Shown here: positions 18,961 through 29,212 of the stretch, one piece after another
Position numbering within the stretch: the first letter of the stretch is position 1
Layout of the letters: every line of letters begins with the position of its first letter
NCBI GenBank assembly: GCA_018824085.1
Contig: JAHJHI010000051.1
Coordinates: 124,001-188,000, forward strand
Source of the DNA: Gammaproteobacteria bacterium
GTDB taxonomy: Bacteria > Pseudomonadota > Gammaproteobacteria > Burkholderiales > Rhodocyclaceae
Direction of reading: 5' to 3'
DNA: 64,000 nt
Notes under the pieces: model-generated
What the model was told of the DNA's origin: nothing
The model's database searches: none
What the model saw: the letters and a program-made list of their open reading frames with translations, nothing else
Position numbers and translations under genes: made by a program

Positions 18961-21900
18961 TCAAGGACACCGACCGTTGAGCAGTTCCTCCAGTCGGCTT
19001 GCTTCGGAAACGCCAAGCCCAACTAGCTCTGCCACGATACTATCTAGGTCTACGCGGATTGTCGCGTCGGTGTCGATGGCCACGGAATCAATAGCATGAA
19101 ACCTTTCGACGATCCCGCACCACCGCTTACCGAATCCATGATCAATCCAGAACAACCGAAAGTCCGGATACGTTGTAAGCCAAGTCTTGCCGGCTTGAAC
19201 GAGCAGACCGAGATGCTCAGCGCGCGGCGCAACTTCTAGAAGGTTCAGCAGCACGAGGGCAACAAATGGCGACGGACCGGAATGAACGAGTCGAGCCAGT
19301 ACTGGCAAGAACGGTCCAATCTGCTCAACGCCTATCTCGAACAGATAGCTCTTTGTGCTGGCGGCGAAGTTGTAATCGTTGAAGAACAGTGTGGCGATTG
19401 CAGGGGCGATATGCCTCTCAATAGAGGTTTCCTTGGTGCCGTTCAGGCGCTCCCATCCCCAGCTTTCTATCATGCGGTCAGCAAGTGCCGATCGAACAGC
19501 GATAGCCACCGATGCGTCAACATTGCCGCTCTCGAAATAGACTCCGTCAAAGCTACGCAAGAAATCGGCGAGAACGTCGAAGAAATTCTGATCTGGTAGT
19601 GCAGCAATCGGTGCCGTAACAAACTCCGCAACCTGAGGCGAGGTCAGACCGACAGTACAGCGAGCCGTCAGCGCAAAAAACACGCCGTTCCATTCTGATG
19701 GTGTGTCGGCAGCTTCCTCCCTGTCGCCAAAGTCACCGCCGTTAGCTTCAATCGTCCACGACATATAGGCACTAGCAACATTGCGCAGCCACGGGCACTT
19801 GTCCGCGTTGCCAAGTCCTTGCACTTGGCGAAGCCACAGCGCCGCCGTTTGGTGGTAGACCTCCTCTTCTGGGAGGGGCTCTTCAGCTTCAATCCGCATG
19901 GGCGTTACGGACAGCCGAAGGCGTCGCCGAGGACGGGCGTGCTTTTTAGGGAAGACGGGCCATGCCGGCTCGGGCCCAGGCCCTTCCAGCCAAGATATTT
20001 CCGCATCAATGGCGGCGACTGCAGCCGCTTTCCGCCGTTCTGCACGGGCTGCCTTCTCCTCGTCAGAAATGTCCCACTTGCGGACAGGAACAATGCATGC
20101 GCGCAGTGCGCAGCGCAGAAGTGCACGGGGCAACCGCTCATCGACAGTGTTGAGGGCTGCAACTGCTGCACCGAAGCCGTGAGCAGCTGCATGACGGTCC
20201 TCCGCCGCGATCTCTAGCAAGGCTCGCACGTCCTCCAGAGTATTGTGGTGGATGAGAGCGTGAATCAAGCCGGTATAGGCTATCGCGATCGGATTGAACC
20301 GAAGACCGGCCCGCACCTGGAGCACGGGATCATCATCACTAGTCTGCAACGTACCCTCCAACTGCTTCCGCGCCCAGTGCCCGTGTTCAGCCCGCAAGCG
20401 GGCGTCTCCGTCCCGCATGGTCATCATTGCAGCGGCAAGTACCGCCTCTCGCTGCATGCGCGGCGATACATCATCACTATCATCACCCCTCGGCGCCGTA
20501 GGTTCAGGTGAAGGACGGCTCGCCCAAGCTACGGCGGCTTGAAGTTGATCAGGCGACAAGCAAGAAGGATTGTCGATCGCAAGGGTGATCGCGCTTTGCA
20601 TTGCGAAATCCGAGGACTTGTCTGCCGCCGCGTCTCTTAGTGCCTGGAGATGTGCTTCTTCGGCAGCCGGTGAAATGTAGCGACGAGCCCGTACTGTCGA
20701 TCCATCTTTACGCTCCGTGTCGAATTCTTGCCAGTTGGCTGGATCGGCGAGGTTCTGCGCATGCAGGACCATGAACTCGGGATTGCCGAGGTTGGCTTGC
20801 GCGTCGGCCGGTCCGAGGCGTTCAGCCGCATCACGTAGTAGTGACGTTAGCTTTCTCATTTGCTCCGGCTCGGCTAACAAGGTGTAATTGCCGATCAGAC
20901 CATCGAGCGTCATACGCCTCGACACGCGCCTCTTGAGCTCGGCAGCACTGACCACGCCACGTGGTTCGGTCTGCAGCTCCTTCAGCCCGAAGAGGTCTGG
21001 ATATTCCAACTGATCGTGGACCTGCCGCGTATGGTCCAGGCATAGGAGCTCGGGGCACCCAAGAAATTCCGCGGCAGACGTGGCCGATTTTGGCCAATGC
21101 GAGATGATCAGGTCTACCGCAACAAGCAGATAGGCCGCGCATGATCCTGGTGGCCCGAGTACATCTTTCAGGACGATTTCGAAGGGTTCGCCGGCTTCGA
21201 TACGTCGATGAGCCCAAGCTTCCAGGGCCATCAGTGCCGACGTTATGGCGTAATAATTGCTGTTCCTAGACCAGAAATAGGTGCCCGTCCAAGGAAAGAA
21301 ACGTGCGCCATCCGCGTACGCCAAGCTGATCGCATTGTCGCCGGCTTCACGGGCACGGGTGCCGTGGGCGATGGCATGATCCACTAAGCGGTGGATCAGC
21401 GCGAGTCCGTCTGGCGGCGAGTTCAGCAGCAGTTCGAAGAACGGGCCTTGCGCCGGCGAGGATGGAAGAAATTCATGGTCGATGAACGTGAACGCTTCGC
21501 GACGTTCGCGATCAAACCCGCGATCTCGTGGCCGAGGTTTTTCAATCAATGAATCCTCGGTCAATCGCGCGAGCTCAGCGGGCGCCGCTTGTGCCAATGT
21601 TCCGCGCATCTTCAGGATGCTTCGGACCAGATCGTCGTTGTGCTGGCTCTGCGCCAAAGCCCGAAGATACTCGGCGGCCAGATCGGGCGTGGTGCGCGCG
21701 AACATGATGAATCCGTTGCGCAGGTCACGCCGTACAGACTGCACCTGATCGCGCTCAAGGTTTTCCCAGAACTTGGGCCCCTCATTCGGGTCGGGCGGGG
21801 TACTCCTCGGTTCCATCAATCTCAGCCATCGGTACAGCTGTCGCGTTGTGACCGGCGTTACGGCTGTGAGGCCGAGCGTCCCTACCGAGAACCCCGTATA

Positions 21901-24150
21901 CAAGTCAATCACTTCCGGAATGGCTTCGGCTGGAACGCCGTCGCCGATGCTCAGGAGCCAGAGAACCAGAGTAAGCCACGCGGGGCCCTTCGGCATCGTC
22001 ATGCCCGCTGGTATGAGACTGGGATCGACGCCAGTAGCAGCGAAGGCCTTCGAGGCTGGTACAACTTCGACGGCCATGACCGTGCGTAGGAGTTCGCGGA
22101 GCAGCAACGCCTGGTTGGCAAACAAAACCGGTTGGACGCGCGGCAGTATGGCCTCAGCAGCTTCAGAGCGGGCAAGCGCAAGTAGGGCCGCACGCCTCCA
22201 GGACTTGTGGGCATCGTCACGGCTCAAACGTTCTAGAAAGCTGTTCCACTCCGAGCCGTCTGTTGCGCGCTCGACCATCATCCTGGCAGCGAGCTCTATG
22301 CCGCGTGCGTGCGTTGCGGGAGCGGGGCGCTTCAGATCCAGCCGGTCGACGAGGCTGACATCCGCACGCAGTGCACAGGCAATCGCCCATTCGCGCAGCA
22401 CATCGTGACGGAAGGAGACGCGGTCCGGGCCTAGACTGCGTAATGTTCCACTCTTGATCAATGCGTCAATCGACTGTGCAGGCTGTATCCTGACATCAAG
22501 ACTATCCAGCCCAGTGAGCGCCTGCTGGGCCAGATCCCCTAACAAGCGCGCACGATCCCGCCATCCGGTGTCGCACTCGCCGTCAGCCGTGGACCACCAC
22601 TGGCTAGCCATCTCGGCTTCCGTATGTGGCAAAGGGTCGGCCGCCGGTTGACTCGCAACGCGAGCGAGCCGGAATAAGTTTCTCGTCACCTGTCGTGCAG
22701 GATGGTTCTCGCTGAGCAGCGGTGTCAACGCTGGATCAGTGGTTGCGAGCTGTTCGATCTCTGCCTTGCTCAAAGCATCGATCATCACTGGCGCCGCCCG
22801 TCTCAGCCTATCGAGCGCCTCCCCCGGCAACCAACTGGGCTCCTCCAATCCAAATTCAGTCCGAGCAGTGGCGAGAACCGATACACCGGGGACATGCGCG
22901 GCAGCTCGGAGCATGTCAACGACGGTGAGACGTTCCTCGCCGCTGAACGAGTCAAGGTTGTCCAGAAACAAGATGGAGCCGCCGTCACTTGCAAGTTCGA
23001 CGAGGAGTTCATGGAGCGTGCCTTCGAACGCGACCTGTGCGCGCATGGAGGTCCATCCGCGTGGAACGCAACGGCCAGGGCTTAGGACGAGAACGTGCCC
23101 CTCTGTTTGCAAAGACTCGGCCACCTGACGCAAGACGCCGGACTTGCCTACGCCGGCGTCGCCGCGAATCTCCACATAACGTCCGGCATCGAAGGCCTCG
23201 TGCACCGCTGCAACGTGCTCATGTCGTGTAAGGATGACTTGGCCTACCTGATTATCGATGTCAGCGAGTGCTTGGCGGGCGTGCTCAGCGAGGGCAGCAC
23301 GTGCGCTCGCGTGCCGCCGGTCTGCGGCAAACCGGAACCCGAGAGGACGCAGGGACTCCAGAAGGGTCGTGCGATTTCTATCGCCACCGCTCTTGGCTAC
23401 GCTGATGGCCTGCTCAACAAGATTCCCCCAAAGCGCGTCTACCCGCGAGGCATCGTCGGCATGCAATGTGCGGAGCGCTCGTTCCCGAGCGAGATCCTCT
23501 GAGGCCGATCCGGATGCGGTGAAGTCGAATGTAAGGATCTGGAGGCGGCGCAGCAACTTCCAAATCGTTTCCTCATCATGAGGTGATTGCTCGTCTTTTA
23601 GGTGACCCTGGAACGTCCTGACAAAGGTGCGCATGTCGTCGTTTGCGACACCAGGAAGCGTCAGTTGTGAGGCGAATGTCGTCGCCTCCCCGATTTGACG
23701 CGCCAGTGCCAACAAGTCCTGATATGGACCATCGATCTTGCGCGAGCCCCTCGCTGTGGCAATCGCGAGGCCATATTGCTTTGACCAAAAGCCTGGGAGC
23801 CGCACGGCCTGAGCAATTTGGCCAACTACCTTCCGGAAGACCGGGTCGGTAGGAGTGAACGTGATCGTGCGCTTTACCTGTATTTCCAGTACTGCAGGTC
23901 TGCCTGAGCCATCAATTGCATGAACGATCACATCGTCGAGCGGCCGCCCGTTGTTGGCTTGTTGAAGGGCGATCCGTTCAATCGTTGTTCCCGGAAGGCC
24001 TCGTGGCGGTGCGCCGCTGAGCATGGCGAGCAGGTAGAACGCTGCGACCTGCCCTTCAAAGTGTGCACCGGCTGGCCCAGTGGCAGCCGTACTCGTTCCC
24101 TGTTGATCGGGGATGTCAGGGACTTCGTCTTTCGGTTGCGTTTCTTCCAT
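18961..24150 (-). CDS. Giant Avs-like STAND NTPase with N-terminal nuclease-like domain
   Basis: 1729 residues. An N-terminal PD-(D/E)xK-like region (about 28-180) has LDDVIVHAID with Asp72/73 and LEIQVKR with Glu89-Gln91-Lys93, similar to Cap4/DUF4297 dsDNA nucleases. A central P-loop NTPase follows: Walker A GDAGVGKS at 330-337, Walker B ILFLDNLD at 393-400 and sensor-like LATAR at 426-430. About 1100 residues of helical-repeat-like sequence form the C-terminus. This nuclease-NTPase-sensor layout is that of antiviral STAND proteins, which recognise phage proteins and then degrade DNA. The subtype cannot be set from sequence alone. It is an isolated cargo gene read toward the chromosome. Confidence 0.7.
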   Translation of the reverse strand: MEETQPKDEVPDIPDQQGTSTAATGPAGAHFEGQVAAFYLLAMLSGAPPRGLPGTTIERIALQQANNGRPLDDVIVHAIDGSGRPAVLEIQVKRTITFTPTDPVFRKVVGQIAQAVRLPGFWSKQYGLAIATARGSRKIDGPYQDLLALARQIGEATTFASQLTLPGVANDDMRTFVRTFQGHLKDEQSPHDEETIWKLLRRLQILTFDFTASGSASEDLARERALRTLHADDASRVDALWGNLVEQAISVAKSGGDRNRTTLLESLRPLGFRFAADRRHASARAALAEHARQALADIDNQVGQVILTRHEHVAAVHEAFDAGRYVEIRGDAGVGKSGVLRQVAESLQTEGHVLVLSPGRCVPRGWTSMRAQVAFEGTLHELLVELASDGGSILFLDNLDSFSGEERLTVVDMLRAAAHVPGVSVLATARTEFGLEEPSWLPGEALDRLRRAAPVMIDALSKAEIEQLATTDPALTPLLSENHPARQVTRNLFRLARVASQPAADPLPHTEAEMASQWWSTADGECDTGWRDRARLLGDLAQQALTGLDSLDVRIQPAQSIDALIKSGTLRSLGPDRVSFRHDVLREWAIACALRADVSLVDRLDLKRPAPATHARGIELAARMMVERATDGSEWNSFLERLSRDDAHKSWRRAALLALARSEAAEAILPRVQPVLFANQALLLRELLRTVMAVEVVPASKAFAATGVDPSLIPAGMTMPKGPAWLTLVLWLLSIGDGVPAEAIPEVIDLYTGFSVGTLGLTAVTPVTTRQLYRWLRLMEPRSTPPDPNEGPKFWENLERDQVQSVRRDLRNGFIMFARTTPDLAAEYLRALAQSQHNDDLVRSILKMRGTLAQAAPAELARLTEDSLIEKPRPRDRGFDRERREAFTFIDHEFLPSSPAQGPFFELLLNSPPDGLALIHRLVDHAIAHGTRAREAGDNAISLAYADGARFFPWTGTYFWSRNSNYYAITSALMALEAWAHRRIEAGEPFEIVLKDVLGPPGSCAAYLLVAVDLIISHWPKSATSAAEFLGCPELLCLDHTRQVHDQLEYPDLFGLKELQTEPRGVVSAAELKRRVSRRMTLDGLIGNYTLLAEPEQMRKLTSLLRDAAERLGPADAQANLGNPEFMVLHAQNLADPANWQEFDTERKDGSTVRARRYISPAAEEAHLQALRDAAADKSSDFAMQSAITLAIDNPSCLSPDQLQAAVAWASRPSPEPTAPRGDDSDDVSPRMQREAVLAAAMMTMRDGDARLRAEHGHWARKQLEGTLQTSDDDPVLQVRAGLRFNPIAIAYTGLIHALIHHNTLEDVRALLEIAAEDRHAAAHGFGAAVAALNTVDERLPRALLRCALRACIVPVRKWDISDEEKAARAERRKAAAVAAIDAEISWLEGPGPEPAWPVFPKKHARPRRRLRLSVTPMRIEAEEPLPEEEVYHQTAALWLRQVQGLGNADKCPWLRNVASAYMSWTIEANGGDFGDREEAADTPSEWNGVFFALTARCTVGLTSPQVAEFVTAPIAALPDQNFFDVLADFLRSFDGVYFESGNVDASVAIAVRSALADRMIESWGWERLNGTKETSIERHIAPAIATLFFNDYNFAASTKSYLFEIGVEQIGPFLPVLARLVHSGPSPFVALVLLNLLEVAPRAEHLGLLVQAGKTWLTTYPDFRLFWIDHGFGKRWCGIVERFHAIDSVAIDTDATIRVDLDSIVAELVGLGVSEASRLEELLNGRCP

Positions 24151-24631
24151 GGTTATCTTTCCAGGCCAGCTTGGACCTGCCGTGCTACCCGCTCCATGCG
24201 CCTTTGGATCTTGGCGAGCAGCCCCTCAATTTGGGAGGACTAATTAAGCAGCACATGAGAGCACATGACGTAAGTGTTCGGATGAAGCCCTAGCTCCAGC
24301 GAGTATGGCGTGATTCGTTCAAGATTCGGCGTAGGCCAATTGTACTGTGCTGCTCTGGTTCAATTTGAATAGCAGCTCCCGGTCTAAAGCCGAAGTTCGG
24401 CCCACCGAACCAAAGGACTACACTATTCTTGGCCGAACTGAGACGGATCAACGCGTGACAATCTGCATGCCGGACGAATATTGCATCGCACAGGCAAAAA
24501 TCAACCACGAAAATCGGATACCCAAGAACTTTAACGGGGCCGCGGGCCTTGATGGTGGAAATGTTGTCCGGGTAGTAGCTATAGGCTTGAAACCTGCACT
24601 ATCGGAGGTAGGCTCAATCCAGGAGGTCGAA
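24151..24631. other. Intergenic region between the Avs-like gene and the traG end
   Basis: 480 bases between the Avs-like start and the small membrane-protein gene. An open plus-strand frame runs in from 24347, but its residues look random and the strong ribosome site lies only at 24621. I see no RNA gene or clear repeat. The promoters of both flanking genes must lie here. Confidence 0.5.
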
Positions 24632-24952
24632 ATGAGAAAACTCATCTTCATCGGATTCGTCGTTGTGGGAACAATACTGGGCCTTTTGCTCGCGGCGAGC
24701 GCTTCTTGGGGCGCGCGCCTTGTCGTTATGTCGTTCGGGGCCTTGGCGGGAGCCGCCGTCGGGGGCGCCTTCTCAGGAATTGGGAAGAGAGGACGCGCAC
24801 CACAACTCGGAGATAGAGCCCTACGTGGGCTAGGCACCACGAGCGAGGATCTCATGGATAACTATTGGCGCGATGAGGGCCATCCTCAGTTCATGAAGCC
24901 CCCCTCACCGGACAACAAGCAGTTCGGCGGTAGCAGTGGAATGACCGATTGA
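24632..24952 (+). CDS. Small membrane protein of unknown function
   Basis: 106 residues with two adjacent membrane helices (about residues 3-22 and 26-46, glycine/alanine-rich) and a hydrophilic tail rich in Gly, Pro and Asp. ATG 24632 has an ideal AGGAGG five bases upstream. It is convergent with traG and the stops abut without a base between them. I do not recognise the family. The location at the edge of the tra block suggests an ICE accessory function, such as an entry-exclusion or surface protein, but this is only a guess. Confidence 0.6.
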   Translation: MRKLIFIGFVVVGTILGLLLAASASWGARLVVMSFGALAGAAVGGAFSGIGKRGRAPQLGDRALRGLGTTSEDLMDNYWRDEGHPQFMKPPSPDNKQFGGSSGMTD

Positions 24953-27730
24953 TCACTGATCCTTCCGAAGCAGAGAGTTTACTGCTTGCTTTGCCGTATC
25001 AATTGACGCATTGGCGTCTTCAAACACTTGCTTGCCGGACTCGGCCAGCAACGACTTTTTCGTGACCAAGGTCCCGTCCCCGGTGTCGACGATCTCTGCC
25101 TTTCGATCAAAGCTGGGGCCAGCCGCACCTGTTTCACTCCTGATGGCATTGCCGCGTCCCTTTATGTCGTTTCGCAATGGAGACGGATTGGTGTCGGGGC
25201 GAGTGCCCGGTTCGGGGTGGTTGGATCGCGACACCTTTGCGCGCTGTTCTCGATGCGAAGCCACGAGGTCTGGTGATAGCGCGGGGTCTGTGGCTTGGTG
25301 GTCATGCAGGCTGCGTACGTCCCCGAACGAACTCGGCAGCGCCGTGCCATCAGAGAACACCCGGTTGGGTCTGAGTCCCTGGCGCGCGAGTTCCGCATCG
25401 AACATCGACAGTGCTGAGGCGCTGTCGCCTCCGTACTGCTCGGCGTAGCGCAAGAACATTTCCAGGTTGTGCGGATCTTGGGCAATGTCGACCGAGATCG
25501 ACTCTCCCTTGTCCTTGGCCGACGAAAGGCGTTCAGCAAAAGCAGTTCTTTCGGCAAAGGTCGCATCTGCCCGTTCCGCTCTGGACGTGGTAGTGGCCAG
25601 TCTTGACGACATCTCCTGAGCTTCGCGGGAATCGCTGACGAAGCTACTGACGACGCTCGAATCCCGCGACACCCGGTCGCCGAACTGCTTGAACTCAGCG
25701 ATCTGCTCTTGGGTGAGGCTATTGAGCACCTTCTGCTGGGCGGCCGACAATCCCGACGAATAGTTCTTGCCGGCTCTGGCCTGAAGTTCCGCGCCGGCCA
25801 CGGGCGTATTGATCCCCACGTGTCCGGCAGCGCCGAAAGCGATCTGTGCCACCTGGCTCTGGGTCAAACCCGTGCTGTTCGCCACATTCTTCGAAATCTG
25901 ATCCAGCCGGTTCAGCGTCTCGCCCATCTGCTCGAAACTGCTGGAGGCCGTGCCGCTGCTGTGTCGAGACGACCGAAGCTTTGCCAAGCCTCGCGCAAAA
26001 GTCTCAGTGAGCGCCGCTGACCGCTCGGTATTCGCAGCAATCGCCTCACCACGCGCGGCGTCGGCTTGCCGACTCGCCTGCGTCACGTCCTGCTCGGACA
26101 CGCGCATCGAGACCATCCGGGAAGCAAACCCCTGATTGCGCAGCAGGCTGACGGCGGTTCGTCCGGTCAGCGCATTCGACGAGAAGGTGTTCCCGCTCAG
26201 ATCGTTTTGCCAACTGCCCATGAAAGCCGAGGTGCGGTTGGGCGCCAGTTGCATCTGATCCATCCCCACGTTCCCCATGGAAACGTTTCCGACGGTGGAT
26301 GACGAAGTGCCACCCGAGATCATCGCCTGCAGGCCCGATAGGCCGCCCACCAGCGCTGTCCCGAAGTTTTCCATTCGCTTCAAGGCCGCCCAGGCGATGA
26401 AGGGAATGCTGATCGCGAGGTAACCCACGACGGCCTCGCCCGAGATCGCGCGCGAGTAGATCGTGGAGGCGGTCTGCAGGGCCAGCGCCTTGGTGCCGGT
26501 GCCCAGGTCCGCGGCGGCCGCCAAGTCGTAGGCCGCGTAAATCGAGGCCATGTAATTGAGGATGGCGTAGAGGGGCGGCCAGAGCTGGATCCAGATGAGC
26601 ACGGCGGCGTAGCCCTTGAAGGCCACCATCGTTTCCCGTCCGCTGGTGAGCAGGAGCAGCAGCACGAAGAGCGGGAACATCGCGTAGGTCACCGCCTCGA
26701 CCACATTGCGGAAAACCGGCAGGGCCTGCTCGGCCACCTTGCCATAGTTGAGCCAGGTCGCGTTCTGCTGGGCCACTGCCTGGGCCCGGCCGACCGCCAG
26801 CACCATGGCCGCCGGATCATTGACCTTCTGACCGACGATCTTGCTGGTGTCCTCGATCGCGTTGAGCACCGCGTTCTGCCGGATGAGGTCGGCAGCGGTC
26901 GCCGCCGCGGTGGCGATGCTGTTCTTGACATAGGCCTGCTGAATCTGCCCAGCGATGACGGCCGCGGCAGCGGCACCGGGCAGCGTCGGGTTGAGCTGGA
27001 AGGCGAGCCGCCCCTGGATGCGGGTGATCTGCGCCGGCAGTCGTCCATTGAGGCTCTGGTACACGTTCGGGCAGGTGTCGACGCCGACGCTGCCGCCCGC
27101 GGCGGTCAGCGTGGAAAAGCGCGCCGGATTGGGCGAGGCCATCAACGGCCAGACATCATCGGAGGCCGAGAAGGTGGCCGGGTCAAGGGTGCCGTCGATC
27201 AGGTCGTAGGTGGTGCAGTTGTGGATGAAGTTGATGAGATCGGTGCGAAAGGCCGGATCCTGGAACACCGCGTTGCCGGTCTCGCGGATCAGGCGATTGC
27301 CGAACATCAAGCCGTTCTGCTGGTAGCTCAGTTCAGCCGGGAGCGCCCCCACGCCCGGGATGACCTGGAAGGCCGTCTCGAAAAGCCCCGTCAGCGTGTG
27401 GCCGATGGTGCTCGTGAGGCTGCCCAGCACGGCCACCCCAAAGGGCACGTTGTCGACCACCTTGACCGCGGAGCCGCCGGTCTTGTCGACGATGCCCACG
27501 GTCACCTTGGGCACGATCAGCACCGAGAAAACCAGCACCACCGTGCCCAACCACTTCCAGCCCTGCAATTTCTCTGGGGCGAAGGCGTAGGCGATGAGCG
27601 CCGCGACGAAGCCGCAGAAGGCGACAGCGGCGACCGCCGCCGCATAGTCACCCGAGGCGTGGATCGCCGCGGCGGCATTGAAGACACCGAACAGGCTGTC
27701 GGCATTCTGGTAGGCGTAGATTTCCCACAT
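24953..27730 (-). CDS. traG: TraG-type mating-pair stabilisation protein
   Basis: 925-residue inner-membrane protein of the F-type system. The N-terminal TraG_N region has several membrane segments (about 30-55, 60-80, 345-370, 380-400, 440-460), followed by a long hydrophilic, Ser/Ala/Gln-rich periplasmic-type C-terminus. In F, TraG is needed for pilus assembly and mating-pair stabilisation and also determines entry exclusion. Last gene of the leftward tra run, 33 bases after TraH, with its own GGAG. The length agrees with the family (about 900-1200). Confidence 0.9.
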   Translation of the reverse strand: MWEIYAYQNADSLFGVFNAAAAIHASGDYAAAVAAVAFCGFVAALIAYAFAPEKLQGWKWLGTVVLVFSVLIVPKVTVGIVDKTGGSAVKVVDNVPFGVAVLGSLTSTIGHTLTGLFETAFQVIPGVGALPAELSYQQNGLMFGNRLIRETGNAVFQDPAFRTDLINFIHNCTTYDLIDGTLDPATFSASDDVWPLMASPNPARFSTLTAAGGSVGVDTCPNVYQSLNGRLPAQITRIQGRLAFQLNPTLPGAAAAAVIAGQIQQAYVKNSIATAAATAADLIRQNAVLNAIEDTSKIVGQKVNDPAAMVLAVGRAQAVAQQNATWLNYGKVAEQALPVFRNVVEAVTYAMFPLFVLLLLLTSGRETMVAFKGYAAVLIWIQLWPPLYAILNYMASIYAAYDLAAAADLGTGTKALALQTASTIYSRAISGEAVVGYLAISIPFIAWAALKRMENFGTALVGGLSGLQAMISGGTSSSTVGNVSMGNVGMDQMQLAPNRTSAFMGSWQNDLSGNTFSSNALTGRTAVSLLRNQGFASRMVSMRVSEQDVTQASRQADAARGEAIAANTERSAALTETFARGLAKLRSSRHSSGTASSSFEQMGETLNRLDQISKNVANSTGLTQSQVAQIAFGAAGHVGINTPVAGAELQARAGKNYSSGLSAAQQKVLNSLTQEQIAEFKQFGDRVSRDSSVVSSFVSDSREAQEMSSRLATTTSRAERADATFAERTAFAERLSSAKDKGESISVDIAQDPHNLEMFLRYAEQYGGDSASALSMFDAELARQGLRPNRVFSDGTALPSSFGDVRSLHDHQATDPALSPDLVASHREQRAKVSRSNHPEPGTRPDTNPSPLRNDIKGRGNAIRSETGAAGPSFDRKAEIVDTGDGTLVTKKSLLAESGKQVFEDANASIDTAKQAVNSLLRKDQ

Positions 27731-27763
27731 GGCGCTCCGTCTCCTCGCGCGATTCCGTCTGCG

Positions 27764-29212
27764 CTACTGCGACAGATAGGCGGCCTGCTGGCCGAGCATG
27801 TCCATCACGTGCTGCGGCATGCTGGAGCGCAGTTGGCGCTCGAGCTGTTCCAGGTGGCTAGCCACGGCCCGGTAGGAACCCACCTTCTGGTAGAGCAGGT
27901 TCTTTTCCTGCGAGAGTTGCAGCAGCATCGCCTGGGCACGCTGGCGGATCTGGTTGGCCTGGTCACGTTGCGTCTGCTGCAACGTGTAGTTCTTGTCCAG
28001 GGCGGCCATGCCCAGACGCAGGTTGCGTTCGAGGAAGACGTAGGCGTAGTCCGCGGCGATGACGTCGCGGTACTGGGCGATCAGGCTGTCGGCGAGGCCG
28101 GAGCCCGGGATGCTGGTGCCGATGGACAGCATCTTGTAGACCGGCTCGGTGGTCTGGTTCACGAAGCCGACTTCGGTCGAGTTATTGGGAATGGCGGTGC
28201 GCGAAGCGATCTTCTCGGTGATGGAGCGCATCATCGTCTCGACCTTGGCGGTGAAGGGCGTGTGGGTGTACGTGGTGTTCAGCGTCACCCCATCGCAGTT
28301 GGTGTAGTCGTTGCACTTCAGCATGTGCTGGATGACATCCGTGCCGCCCGCCGCGCTCTGGCCGTATAGCAACTGGCTGATCGACGTGAGGGTGGGCGCG
28401 ATCGGCTCGGGGTCGCGCGCCGATTCCTCCGGGTAGTAGATGACCGTGCCGACCAGGCTCATGATCAGTTCGCGCTCCTGATCGTCGAGATAGGCGCTGG
28501 CGTGCTGCAGCGCCTTCCAGGTCAGGTTGCCGACGAAGGGGGCCTTGTTCTTCACGGTGGGATCGCCGGAGGCGCGCGCCGAGGACAGGATGCTGGGCCG
28601 GTCGGTGGCGCAGCGCCGGCGGGCCGCATCGCGGTCACTCTCCAGACCCATCTCGACGGCGAGGTCGGCGCAGGTTTCCTGCGAGCTGTAGCCGAGTGAC
28701 TCGGCGGCCGTGCTGACGATGGCCTTGGCGGTCTCGCACGAGTTGATGCGGGCGTTGTTGATCCAGGTCTCCAGGCCCTTGGCCCACTTGGTGAGACCGC
28801 CCAGCAGCGGCGAGACGGCTTCGAGCGCCAACTGGAAGGCAATGCCGGGTAGGGCGGCCGTGATGTTCTTCAACATGTTCTTGAACTCGGTCGCCGAGAT
28901 ATGGCTGAAGCTGCCGCCGAAGACGTCGATGCCACCGCAGCCGGCCTTGGCGCTGGGGAACTGGATGGCCGCGAGCTGATAGACCTTGTTGGGTGAGCGC
29001 ATCATCAGGTTGCCGCCGGTGTAGGTATTGAAGGTCTGGCCGCGGAAGGCCCCGGGGGCCGTGTAGTTGCCGATGGCGCCCAGGTTGTTGAACATGTCAT
29101 TCACCTCCGTGTTCAGGTCGCCGGCGCACAGCGGCAGCGGGGAGATCACCAGCAGCAACGCCAGCAGCGCGGTGGAGATACGCCACAACGGGGGATGGTC
29201 GGGGTGGTTCAT
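27764..29212 (-). CDS. traH: TraH conjugative pilus assembly protein
   Basis: 482-residue exported protein. Signal peptide about residues 10-30, then the TraH domain with GNYTAPGAFRGQTFNTYTGG near 48-67 and RSPNKVYQLAAIQFP, strong family hallmarks. The C-terminal part is helical (coiled-coil-like near 410-470). In F, TraH is needed for pilus extension and interacts with TraF and TraW. Overlaps traF by ATGA. Confidence 0.93.
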   Translation of the reverse strand: MNHPDHPPLWRISTALLALLLVISPLPLCAGDLNTEVNDMFNNLGAIGNYTAPGAFRGQTFNTYTGGNLMMRSPNKVYQLAAIQFPSAKAGCGGIDVFGGSFSHISATEFKNMLKNITAALPGIAFQLALEAVSPLLGGLTKWAKGLETWINNARINSCETAKAIVSTAAESLGYSSQETCADLAVEMGLESDRDAARRRCATDRPSILSSARASGDPTVKNKAPFVGNLTWKALQHASAYLDDQERELIMSLVGTVIYYPEESARDPEPIAPTLTSISQLLYGQSAAGGTDVIQHMLKCNDYTNCDGVTLNTTYTHTPFTAKVETMMRSITEKIASRTAIPNNSTEVGFVNQTTEPVYKMLSIGTSIPGSGLADSLIAQYRDVIAADYAYVFLERNLRLGMAALDKNYTLQQTQRDQANQIRQRAQAMLLQLSQEKNLLYQKVGSYRAVASHLEQLERQLRSSMPQHVMDMLGQQAAYLSQ

